Assembly (NCBI GenBank): GCA_937941455.1
Contig: CALDHM010000018.1
Span: 1-45,373 of the forward strand
Direction of reading: 5' to 3'
Length of the DNA stretch: 45,373 bases
DNA from: an uncultured Pirellulaceae bacterium
GTDB lineage: Bacteria; Planctomycetota; Planctomycetia; Pirellulales; Pirellulaceae
Shown: positions 16,160-23,587 of the stretch, in pieces
Layout of the letters: each line of letters begins with the position of its first letter
Numbering within the stretch: the first letter of the stretch is position 1
Position numbers and translations under genes: made by a program
Notes under the pieces: model-generated
What the model saw: the letters and a program-made list of their open reading frames with translations, nothing else
Told to the model about the DNA's origin: nothing
Databases searched by the model: none

Positions 16160-16366
16160 ATGTCGATGCCCCGGAACCAGGCCGAAGTTTTCAATCTCAG
16201 TCGGCTCGGAATCCGTCGAATCGAAGAAGCTGAGGTCGACGAAACGCTGATTCCTCGACGATGGTATGTGGTTTGCTGGCAAGATGTCGGTGGCCTCACG
16301 CGGTCCGATCGCTGGAACTCCGCGGTTCGCGCCGCGGTTGAGCCGCCACTCGATCGTCGTTCCTGA
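16160..16366 (+). CDS. Possible small protein, unknown
   Basis: A 68-codon frame begins MSMPRNQAEVFNLSRLGIRR and includes an acidic-aromatic centre (DETLIPRRWYVVCWQDVGGL). Codon choice looks like that of nearby genes, and the frame ends 57 bases before the first universal stress protein, so a short leader gene is possible. A TACACT hexamer lies just upstream (16139-16144), but no clear -35 or strong ribosome binding site accompanies it. I recognise no family. It may be chance. Confidence 0.3.
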   Translation: MSMPRNQAEVFNLSRLGIRRIEEAEVDETLIPRRWYVVCWQDVGGLTRSDRWNSAVRAAVEPPLDRRS

Positions 16367-16423
16367 TTCGGCTGGACCATTTTTTTACTCCTTGAGGCGA
16401 AACAAACATTTTGGGAGTCGCAC

Positions 16424-16861
16424 ATGAATCGTTTTTTGACTGGAAAGCCTGTTGTTGTACCCACCGATTTTTCTCCGGAGTCCTTGCGGGCTATCGAAAC
16501 GGCCCTGAACATGGTCGAAGATCGCAGTTTGATTCGGGTTATACACGTGAGTCCGATTCCGGCAGGTGGGGAATTCGGCAGCGTTTGGTCCTCGATTACC
16601 GCGGACGACATCGAGCAGGGGGCGCGAGAGCAGTTCAGCAAAGTCCGCGACAAGCATGATTTTTTGAAAAATGTGAATTTCGAGGCCAAAATCGGTGACC
16701 CTGGCCTGGTTATCACCGACTACGCCACGGAAATCAATGCGGAACTGATCGTGATTCCGTCGCACGGTCGCACGGGGCTGTCACGGTTGCTCTTGGGGTC
16801 GGTCGCCGAGCGGGTAATTCGTTATGCGACTTGTCCGGTGCTGGTTTTGCGGGGCAAGTAG
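16424..16861 (+). CDS. Universal stress protein, UspA family (first copy)
   Basis: 145 residues, the size of a single Usp domain, in the cytoplasm. The start VVVPTDFSPESLRAIETAL and the ATP-loop motif IVIPSHGRTGLSRLLLGSVAERVIRYATCPVLVLR are intact; the G-2X-G-9X-G(S/T) pattern is present, so it is of the ATP-binding type. GGGAG lies six bases upstream of the ATG at 16424. The histidine kinase gene begins 18 bases after its stop, so the two are probably co-transcribed. Usp proteins are often induced by anoxia or NO in other bacteria, which fits the sensor next door. Confidence 0.95.
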   Translation: MNRFLTGKPVVVPTDFSPESLRAIETALNMVEDRSLIRVIHVSPIPAGGEFGSVWSSITADDIEQGAREQFSKVRDKHDFLKNVNFEAKIGDPGLVITDYATEINAELIVIPSHGRTGLSRLLLGSVAERVIRYATCPVLVLRGK

Positions 16862-16879
16862 GAATTGGGAAATGATTTC

Positions 16880-18073
16880 ATGCCGAGTCATCCGGACGAC
16901 GTTGCGATTGTTTACCGCAATCTTCAGAAGTATGTCGGTTGGTCCGATTTCGACGCCCGTGTCATCAAGGAGTTGCGTGGCGAAATTCAACCGTATTTCC
17001 AAGCCATGATCGATGATTTTTATCAGACGATCAATGATCATGATTTTACCCGCTGCATAATCACCGGCGGGGAAGACCAGATCTCCCGGCTGAAAGGAAC
17101 GCTGTATCAGTGGCTTGACTCGCTTTTCAGCGGTCCTTATGGCGCAGAATTCGCTTGGTCGCGGTGGCGCGTCGGCATTCGACATGTTGAAATCGGATTG
17201 CACCAGGCTTATGCCATAGCCGCGATGGGGCGCTTGCGTTTTAGCATCAACGAGGCGATTTGTGCACTGGGAAAGGAGCAGCGGGTCGACGCGGCGGCCG
17301 CAATCGGTTCGATCAACAAGTTGCTCGATATTGATTTAGCGCTCATTGACCTGGCGTATCAGCGAAAGGCGATGGAGCAATTGCATGTTGCCGCGCAGGA
17401 AAAAGTGCAACAAGCGGAACGGCTGGCGTCGATTGGCCAAATGGTGACAGGACTGGCGCATGAGAGTCGCAACGCGCTGCAGCGGAGTCAAGCGTCGCTC
17501 GAAGCGCTCCTGTTGGACATCGAAGACCGCCCCGACGCGCTGGCCCAAGCCCGTCATATTCAAGTGGCCCTTGACCATCTGCACATGCTCTATGAAGAGG
17601 TCCGCAGTTATGCCGCTCCCATCGTCCTCGAGCGCGAGGAGATCGATGCGGAAAAACTCATCAATCTCGTTTGGGAAAACTTGAAGCCCTCGTGGAGCCA
17701 GTTCCAAACCCAAGTCGAGTTTCACTACCGCGGTCTCGCGCCGTGCATCATCAATGTCGATCGCTATCGGATGATTCAGGTCTTGACCAACCTGTTTCAG
17801 AACGCGATCGAGGCCGCGGGAGCTCAAGGCAAAATTCGTTGCACGGTCACCTGTCACGGGAATTCGCAAGTGGAGGTGGCCATCGAGGACGACGGTCCGG
17901 GCATCGCGGACGGTGTGGCCAAAAAAATCTTCGAGCCTTTCTTTACGACAAAATCCAAAGGGACTGGACTGGGGCTCGCCATCGCGCAGCGCATCATGGA
18001 GGCGCACAACGGAAAAATTTCAGTAAGTCGCGGGGAATTGGGGGGCGCGCGATTTTCATTTCAACTGAATTAG
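16880..18073 (+). CDS. Globin-coupled sensor histidine kinase
   Basis: 397 residues from ATG 16880 (GGGA nine bases upstream; a TTG at 16865 is also in frame). Residues about 10-165 look like a protoglobin sensor: helices with WSRWRVGIRHVEIGLHQAYAI, where His102 is the likely haem-proximal ligand. A coiled-coil-like helix (about 165-185) leads to the kinase: H box LASIGQMVTGLAHESRNAL with His194, N box FQNAIEA (Asn308), G1 DDGPG (337-341), F box FEPFFTTK (351-358) and G2 GTGLGLAI (361-368). No membrane segment is present, so it senses a gas (O2, NO or CO) or redox state in the cytoplasm. The sigma-54 response regulator 760 bases downstream is the probable partner; this is inference from position. 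Confidence 0.88.
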   Translation: MPSHPDDVAIVYRNLQKYVGWSDFDARVIKELRGEIQPYFQAMIDDFYQTINDHDFTRCIITGGEDQISRLKGTLYQWLDSLFSGPYGAEFAWSRWRVGIRHVEIGLHQAYAIAAMGRLRFSINEAICALGKEQRVDAAAAIGSINKLLDIDLALIDLAYQRKAMEQLHVAAQEKVQQAERLASIGQMVTGLAHESRNALQRSQASLEALLLDIEDRPDALAQARHIQVALDHLHMLYEEVRSYAAPIVLEREEIDAEKLINLVWENLKPSWSQFQTQVEFHYRGLAPCIINVDRYRMIQVLTNLFQNAIEAAGAQGKIRCTVTCHGNSQVEVAIEDDGPGIADGVAKKIFEPFFTTKSKGTGLGLAIAQRIMEAHNGKISVSRGELGGARFSFQLN

Positions 18074-18091
18074 CCCCAAACGACAAACGCT

Positions 18092-18121
18092 GCACAGTTG
18101 CTGTGCGAAATCGCACGTTTT
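18092..18121 (+). terminator. Two overlapping hairpins after the kinase gene, possible attenuator or weak terminator
   Basis: GCACAG-TTG-CTGTGC (18092-18106) overlaps a second stem, GTGCG-AAAT-CGCAC (18103-18116), followed by GTTTTA. The stems share GTGC and cannot form together. The second has a short T-run. They sit 19 bases after the kinase stop and 170 bases before the second Usp gene, so they may limit read-through. Confidence 0.4.
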
Positions 18122-18289
18122 AGGGCCAGGCCCTGCGGCGCGAACCGCATTGAAGGGATGCTGAAATGTGGAGTTTGGCGAGAGGCTTGGTCCTACAGGG
18201 GGCGTTTTCAAGTCAACGCAAGAAAGCCCCGGCAATCTACGAAGCGGAACGAAATTTGCACCTAAGTCCGTTTTTCTTGGAGATTTCCT

Positions 18290-18751
18290 ATGTCGTTTCA
18301 GCATATTCTCTGCCCCGTCGATCTGTCGGGATTCTCGGAGCAGGCGATCCGTGTCGCAAGTTCGATTGCCCGAGCCGATGGCGGAAAACTGTATTTTCTC
18401 TACGTGGCCATGCCGGAATTGCCATTGTCCGCTGCGGGAGCAATTCCCGATGTCAATGCTCACTTGAAAATGGAGCAAGCGAAATTGGAGCAAATCCGGC
18501 CAACTCAGGTTGAGGTGCGCTTCGAGAGGTTTTTCATCCGCGGCGAACCGGTGCAGGTCATCATCGATTTTGTGAAGGACCACAACATCGATTTGATCGT
18601 GATGCCGACCCACGGGCGAACTGGACTGTTGCGGCTCTTGATGGGGAGCGTCACCGAGAAGGTCGTCCGCTTGGCCCCCTGTCCGGTGCTCGCCGTCAAG
18701 TCGCCTGAGGCTGATTCATCGGGCAAAAACGAATCAGGACCGATTTCATAA
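18290..18751 (+). CDS. Universal stress protein, UspA family (second copy)
   Basis: 153 residues; starts FQHILCPVDLSGFSEQAIRVA and carries the ATP-binding motif LIVMPTHGRTGLLRLLMGSV followed by TEKVVRLAPCPVLAVK. GGAG lies eight bases upstream of the ATG. It differs clearly from the first copy at 16.4 kb, so the two are old paralogues rather than a fresh duplication. The C-terminal tail (about 15 residues, Ser/Glu-rich) extends beyond the usual domain. It sits between the sensor kinase and the response regulator, so it is probably part of the same regulated group. Confidence 0.95.
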   Translation: MSFQHILCPVDLSGFSEQAIRVASSIARADGGKLYFLYVAMPELPLSAAGAIPDVNAHLKMEQAKLEQIRPTQVEVRFERFFIRGEPVQVIIDFVKDHNIDLIVMPTHGRTGLLRLLMGSVTEKVVRLAPCPVLAVKSPEADSSGKNESGPIS

Positions 18752-18833
18752 CCACGATTTCGTGCCCCGCCAGCACGGCGAGGGATTTTATAGGATACGT
18801 TCCCAAGCTCTTGTTTCCGGTTGGTTTCCTGTT

Positions 18834-20225
18834 ATGCCTACCACGACTGCCGAAAAAACTGCCACCCCCAATGGTGGCTTGAGCCTGGCGGATCGCTCCG
18901 ATATCCGCCTGTTGATCGTCGACGACGAATCCGGCTTCCGCGATGCTGCCCGTTCTTACTTCTCGAAGCTCGGCTATCAAGTGGGGACGGCGGAGGATGG
19001 CCGCGAGGCATTAGCCTTGCTGGAGTCTCAAGATTTCCATGTGGCCGTGGTCGATTTGCACATGCCGCACGTCTCAGGCTTGGACTTATTGCGGCAGTTG
19101 CATGAGCAAGAATCAAGCATGCAAATCATCATGCTCACCGGCGGAGGGACCATCGAAAACGCTGTTGACTCGATGAAGAACGGAGCGTTCGACTTCTTGA
19201 CCAAGCCCGCCAAGCTCAACGAGTTGGACATGCTTATTCAAAAGGCGTTTCGCGCGCGAACGCTGATGAAGGAAAACCAGCAACTGCGGGCAGTGATCGA
19301 AAAGTCCAAACGGCCCCACGCGATGGTCGGAAACTCGGCGGCCATGCAGCAAGTTCGGCGGTTAATCGAGAAAACGGCTCAGACCGACAAGCCAGTGTTG
19401 ATCGAAGGGGAAAGTGGCACTGGCAAGGAGTTGGTGGCCCGCGCTATTCACGAACAGTCCGCCCTGGCGAATCGACCATTGGTCGTCATCAATTGTGCCG
19501 CATTGCCGGAGCCACTCCTGGAAAGCGAATTGTTCGGCCATGAAAAAGGTGCCTTCACGGGTGCGGCGAGTGCCAAGCCCGGGTTGTTCGAAATTGCAGA
19601 CGGGGGGACTTTGTTCATCGATGAGTTCGGCGATTTGGCAGGTTCGTTACAAGCGAAACTGTTGCGTGTCCTCGAGGATGGCTCCCTCCGACGCGTCGGG
19701 AGCGTCAAGGAACGCCACGTCAAAGTCCGAATCATCGCGGCGACCAATCGCGATCTGGCCAAAGAAGTTGCCGAGGGACGATTCCGCGAAGACTTGTATT
19801 ATCGGATCAACGTACTGGGAATCCGCTTGCCCCCATTGCGGCAACGCGAGGGGGATGTGGAGCTGTTGATCCAACATTTCCTAGGCAGTGACTGGCGTAT
19901 TTCCGACGATGTTAAAAAGGTGCTGACGTCCTACAGTTGGCCGGGCAACGTCAGGCAACTGCAAAATGCGCTCGAACGAGCCAAAATCCTCAGCGAGGAC
20001 GACCAGATCCTGCTCGAAAATCTGCCGCCCGAAATCATTTCAGGATCGCATCAGCAGGCGGCATCGGTGCTCGTCGGATCGAAGGTCGATCTCGAATCGC
20101 TCAATCGGATGCACGTCGAGGAAGTCTACAAAAAATTCGATCGCAACAAGACGAGAACCGCTCAGGCACTCGGTATCGGCAGGCGCTCGCTCTATCGCCT
20201 GCTCGAAAAATTTGGCATCGAATGA
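18834..20225 (+). CDS. Sigma-54-dependent response regulator, NtrC/AtoC type
   Basis: 463 residues from ATG 18834; a GTG at 18762 is in frame but adds unrelated sequence. Receiver domain about 22-140 with the acidic pair in LLIVDDE, phosphoacceptor Asp74 (VVDLHMP) and the conserved Lys124. AAA+ domain about 165-400 with Walker A GESGTGKE (192-199), the sigma-54 contact loop GAFTGA (239-244) and Walker B TLFIDE. A Fis-type helix-turn-helix closes the protein (RTAQALGIGRRSLYRLLEKF). It activates sigma-54 promoters after phosphorylation, probably by the globin-coupled kinase upstream. Its stop is one base from the converging gene at 20227. Confidence 0.96.
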   Translation: MPTTTAEKTATPNGGLSLADRSDIRLLIVDDESGFRDAARSYFSKLGYQVGTAEDGREALALLESQDFHVAVVDLHMPHVSGLDLLRQLHEQESSMQIIMLTGGGTIENAVDSMKNGAFDFLTKPAKLNELDMLIQKAFRARTLMKENQQLRAVIEKSKRPHAMVGNSAAMQQVRRLIEKTAQTDKPVLIEGESGTGKELVARAIHEQSALANRPLVVINCAALPEPLLESELFGHEKGAFTGAASAKPGLFEIADGGTLFIDEFGDLAGSLQAKLLRVLEDGSLRRVGSVKERHVKVRIIAATNRDLAKEVAEGRFREDLYYRINVLGIRLPPLRQREGDVELLIQHFLGSDWRISDDVKKVLTSYSWPGNVRQLQNALERAKILSEDDQILLENLPPEIISGSHQQAASVLVGSKVDLESLNRMHVEEVYKKFDRNKTRTAQALGIGRRSLYRLLEKFGIE

Positions 20226-20226
20226 G

Positions 20227-20835
20227 TTAAGGGCTGGAAGTCCAAATCGCGACGCCGAAGACGAAAACCATCAATACGAAAACCAAGGCGGTCGCGACCA
20301 GTGGGACAAAGATCAAGATCCATGCGGTCGCGGTCATGTGCCGCTTGATGTAAGGCGTTGCCTCAAAAGCCGTTCGATACTGCTCCGAGAAAATGAATTT
20401 CCCTTTCTCAGACCAGGCCAAGATCATAAACCAGACCCCAATCCCATAAACAATGAAGCCGATGCTCAAGATCGTCGCGGCGATCCTCGACCACGGTTTA
20501 AGCTTCAGTAGATTCTGACCGGTGGTGACCTGTACGACGCCGAGAATCAATTGGGCACTCAGCAGTCCTAGTTGTGCCGCCCACACAATATCGACGGTCC
20601 CCGCGAAGTAAACCAACAGCAACATGACCAGCGACAGGAAAAAGCCGATCAAACCCAGCACACCACCAAGCAAAAAAAACCACCCAAAAGCGGCGATGGC
20701 CGATTCATGCCGCAAGTTTTCCCGACGCAATCGCTCGTAGCCCTGTTGATTGACGGCTCCGCCCGTCAAATTGCGCATGACCGTGGGGGGCGCAAACGGA
20801 TTCGGGTTGGCTTGAACGGTATATTTCGACGACAA
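20227..20835 (-). CDS. Four-helix membrane protein, function unknown
   Basis: 202 residues. An N-terminal cytoplasmic segment with the proline-rich NPNPFAPP, then four hydrophobic segments (about residues 48-72, 78-105, 117-140 and 170-198). The probable start is TTG at 20835, because GGGAG lies eight or nine bases upstream and the N-terminus reads as coding; the first ATG would be at 20778. No known domain was recognised. Similar small membrane proteins with an NPFAPP-like start are, as far as I recall, frequent in planctomycetes. It converges on the response regulator. Confidence 0.65.
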   Translation of the reverse strand: MSSKYTVQANPNPFAPPTVMRNLTGGAVNQQGYERLRRENLRHESAIAAFGWFFLLGGVLGLIGFFLSLVMLLLVYFAGTVDIVWAAQLGLLSAQLILGVVQVTTGQNLLKLKPWSRIAATILSIGFIVYGIGVWFMILAWSEKGKFIFSEQYRTAFEATPYIKRHMTATAWILIFVPLVATALVFVLMVFVFGVAIWTSSP

Positions 20836-21106
20836 ACGAGCGGCTCCCGACTAATGAACGAATTACCTCAGGCCATGCTATTTTAATTTCATCCGCAGCG
20901 GATTCAACCAAGGCTTGCGGTTTTGCTCGTTTGACCATGGAAGAATCGCCGCTGCTACGTTTCGGCAACGCGAAGCGGCACACTACGTTGTCGCCGATTC
21001 TCTTTCCCATGTCAGACGAGTTTGGCCATTTTTCTATTTTCTTATGCAGCTCCGCAGGTTGGTTGGCAGAGCGACTGGATCAATCCCCAGTTGGTTCCGG
21101 AATTGA

Positions 21107-21221
21107 CATCACACGGCGTCACACAGTCACGGAGATGTAAAACAGCGAATCACACGAACCGTCTCAACAGATTTTTTTCTTAGCCGTTCTCCGCGTCTAC
21201 GTGCCTCTGTGATCACCCCAC
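21107..21221. repeat. Possible decayed copy of a dispersed CACAGAGGCAC-type repeat
   Basis: The minus strand contains CACAGAGGCACGTAGACGCG near 21193-21212 and, further on, CTCCGTGACTGTGTGACGCC near 21114-21133, around a poly-A run. This resembles a dispersed repeat with CACAGAG/CTCTGTG arms seen in many environmental bacterial genomes. The match is from memory. Otherwise the gap 20836-21311 shows no gene. Confidence 0.35.
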
Positions 21222-21311
21222 CAAGAGCGAAAAGAGCGGTTAACCGCAGCCACGGCTTGCGCGGGCTTGAAAATCATTGATTGTGGCGGCGCCTCGGTTA
21301 CCGCTGTCGCG

Positions 21312-23039
21312 TTAATCGATCGGGATAAAACAAATGGCAATTTGGCTGATTTCACCATCTTCGGTCAGTTGAGTGATGCGTAGGCTGACCAGGTCGTGGA
21401 TCACGAACTTGCCTAGCGACGGTTTGGTGGGCGCAAGACGCTGCTTTATCCATTGGGCTAGGGTCATTTCTGCCGGACCAGAAAGATGGAGATCATAGAG
21501 TTGTTCGAATTCTTGGATGGTGACCGTGGCGCGAATGGGAAACTCGACGAGGAATTCCTGGGAAGAATCCGTGGCCACATCAGTTGAGCGACAAAACAAG
21601 CGATCGACGAGCTTGCGGACACTTGGCCGCAACACGACGATGACGTGATCTCCGGGTTCGATCCGGGTGCTTCCTTGGGGCAGCTTGATTTGCTGTTCGT
21701 GCACGATAAGAGCGACCACGACATTTTCTGGCAAAGCCAAATCGCGGATCAATTTTCCGGAGGCGCGGCAATCGCGATCCACGAAATAATCGACGATATC
21801 GCCTTCGACCTCCTGAAGTGAGCTAAGCTCAAGCGTGACCGGCGGCTTCGGGCGCAGCGGAATGGCAACACCCAACCGGCGTGCTATCCACGGCAGACTC
21901 CAGCCTTGCAATACGGCCGACACCAAGACGACGAAAAATACGACGTCGAAAATTTCGTCCGCTTCGGCAATGCCCGCCATGAGCGGAAACGTTGCCAAGG
22001 TGATCGGCATTGCTCCCTTCAAACCGACCCAAGACAAAAACACAAGTTCCTTGCCAGTGAACTTCCCCCACCAAACGCTCAGCAACACTGCGACCGGTCG
22101 CGACACGAAAATCAGGATGGCGGCGATGGCGAGCCCGGGGGTAACGACTGCCAGCAGTCGACTCGGAAAGCTTAACAACCCGAGTACAATGAACATCACG
22201 ATCTGCGCGAGCCACGCTACGGCATTGTGGAAGGGAATCACATTTCGGAGCTGGACTAGACGATGATTGCCGATGACGATTCCCGTCAGATAGACCGACA
22301 AAAAACCGCTGCCGCCGCAGATTGCTGCCAGGCCAAACGACAACATGCCGAATGCAGAAGCCAGAATGGGGTACAGCGCCGAAGACGCCAAATTGATCTT
22401 TCGAGTGATCCCGACCGCGGCCCATCCCGTCAGCAATCCAGCCGCGAGCCCGATCCCCATTTGGGACACGAATAACCCGAGCAGCTCGAAACCGAGCGAC
22501 ATCTTGCCGGTCACGACTTCCAGCAAGCCGATTGTCAAAAAAATCGCCATCGGGTCGTTCGCGCCACTTTCAATCTCCAACGTGTTGGCTAATCGCGGAC
22601 GGATATGCACGCCGCCAGCCCGCAACACCGAGAACACCGCAGCGGCATCTGTCGAACCCACGATACTGCCTAACAACAGGCCTTGCAAAATCGGCAGATG
22701 TAGGATCCAAGCCGCAGCGAGGCCCGTAATCACCGCAGTAATCAAGACACCGATCGTGGCTAATGAACCGGCAGGTAACCAACTTTGTTGAAGCGTCTTC
22801 ATCGAAGTCGATAATCCGCCATCGAACAAAATGATGGCTAGCGCTACCGTACCAATCGCGTAGGTAATCTTGTAGTCTTCAAAGTCGATTCCGCCGATTC
22901 CTTCCGAACCGGCCAGCATGCCGAGGGCCAAGAACAAGACGAGCACGGGCATTCCCAACCGTGCGGAAAACTTGCTTGAAACGATTCCCAGCAGCAGCAA
23001 AATCGAGGTAACAAAGACAAAACTGTCGATCAACGGCAC
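21312..23039 (-). CDS. nhaP2: Potassium/proton antiporter, CPA1 family (NhaP2/CvrA type)
   Basis: 575 residues, the length of Escherichia coli CvrA. Twelve or so hydrophobic segments span about 1-385, with family motifs LFDGGLSTS, GSTDAAAVFSVLRAGG (the conserved Asp in TM5) and LEIESGANDPMAIFLT. A TrkA-C/RCK-C domain follows at about 400-485 (SLQEVEGDIVDYFV ... GDHVIVVLRP) and a further C-terminal domain to the end, as in NhaP2. It exports K+ or other cations in exchange for H+ and is likely gated by a cytoplasmic ligand. The start is GTG 23039; no earlier ATG is in frame. A 100-bp palindromic element (23338-23437) lies upstream. Confidence 0.93.
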   Translation of the reverse strand: MPLIDSFVFVTSILLLLGIVSSKFSARLGMPVLVLFLALGMLAGSEGIGGIDFEDYKITYAIGTVALAIILFDGGLSTSMKTLQQSWLPAGSLATIGVLITAVITGLAAAWILHLPILQGLLLGSIVGSTDAAAVFSVLRAGGVHIRPRLANTLEIESGANDPMAIFLTIGLLEVVTGKMSLGFELLGLFVSQMGIGLAAGLLTGWAAVGITRKINLASSALYPILASAFGMLSFGLAAICGGSGFLSVYLTGIVIGNHRLVQLRNVIPFHNAVAWLAQIVMFIVLGLLSFPSRLLAVVTPGLAIAAILIFVSRPVAVLLSVWWGKFTGKELVFLSWVGLKGAMPITLATFPLMAGIAEADEIFDVVFFVVLVSAVLQGWSLPWIARRLGVAIPLRPKPPVTLELSSLQEVEGDIVDYFVDRDCRASGKLIRDLALPENVVVALIVHEQQIKLPQGSTRIEPGDHVIVVLRPSVRKLVDRLFCRSTDVATDSSQEFLVEFPIRATVTIQEFEQLYDLHLSGPAEMTLAQWIKQRLAPTKPSLGKFVIHDLVSLRITQLTEDGEISQIAICFIPID

Positions 23040-23337
23040 GGACGTTCTTTCTTCGTGACCACTCTAGAAACAAACTTGAGCAGTCGCGTCTCGAGGTGGA
23101 ATGATACGCTGCTGCTCGTCTTGGGCCCGCATTATAGCAATCGCTTCGTTCCGACTCCGGCGGGTGCGCGATCGGATGTAGGTTCTGTTCTGACTCGTCA
23201 GGATGTTCAAACCTCGCCGCAGATCCGAGGGGCTGTTGCGATCTAACTCCGGAAATAATCAAAGTTGTCGGCGTGGTGCTCCGTACCCCTCGTTGATTTG
23301 CGTGGGAATGTCAAGCCTTTCGTTGAACACATGAATA

Positions 23338-23437
23338 GGCTTTGTCCCGAAACGATTAGCCCGAACGCGGTAGCGTCCGGCTTTCGCGAAACCCCAGGGG
23401 CTAGCGCCCTGCGGCTGATGGGTTTTGGCAAAAGCCC
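23338..23437. mobile_element. 100-bp element with terminal inverted repeats (copy A)
   Basis: It starts GGCTTTGTCCC and ends GGCAAAAGCCC (imperfect inverted ends), with an interior CGATTAG...CGCGGTAGCGTCCGG...GGGGCTAGCGCCCTGCGG. Copies at 41925-42024 (same length, high similarity) and 26534-26635 (more diverged) define a family. No coding capacity, so a MITE- or REP-like non-autonomous element. It lies between the antiporter start and the DUF1598-like gene end. Confidence 0.75.
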
Positions 23438-23518
23438 AGCGTATCCCGATGCCGAAGGCACTCGTAACCCGAAGCGTAAGCGAGGGCTGTTTGGGGGATA
23501 GCCTTTGATTCACTGGGT

Positions 23519-23556
23519 AGAAAATCAAACAAGCCAGTCGTCGATGACAGGCTTGT
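23519..23556 (-). terminator. Probable terminator of the DUF1598-like gene
   Basis: On the minus strand ACAAGCC and GGCTTGT (23556-23550 and 23535-23529) form a seven-pair stem with further partial pairing inside, followed by TTGATTTTC. It lies 32 bases past the stop at 23588. The T-run is interrupted. Confidence 0.55.
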
Positions 23557-23587
23557 GTGTTTATGCATTCAAATTGGTCGGACCGAA

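Noticed and set aside
15869-16716. Minus-strand frames of 137 and 269 codons opposite the Usp region
   Set aside because: They run antisense through the first Usp gene, which has clear motifs; they look like shadow frames of GC-biased codons.
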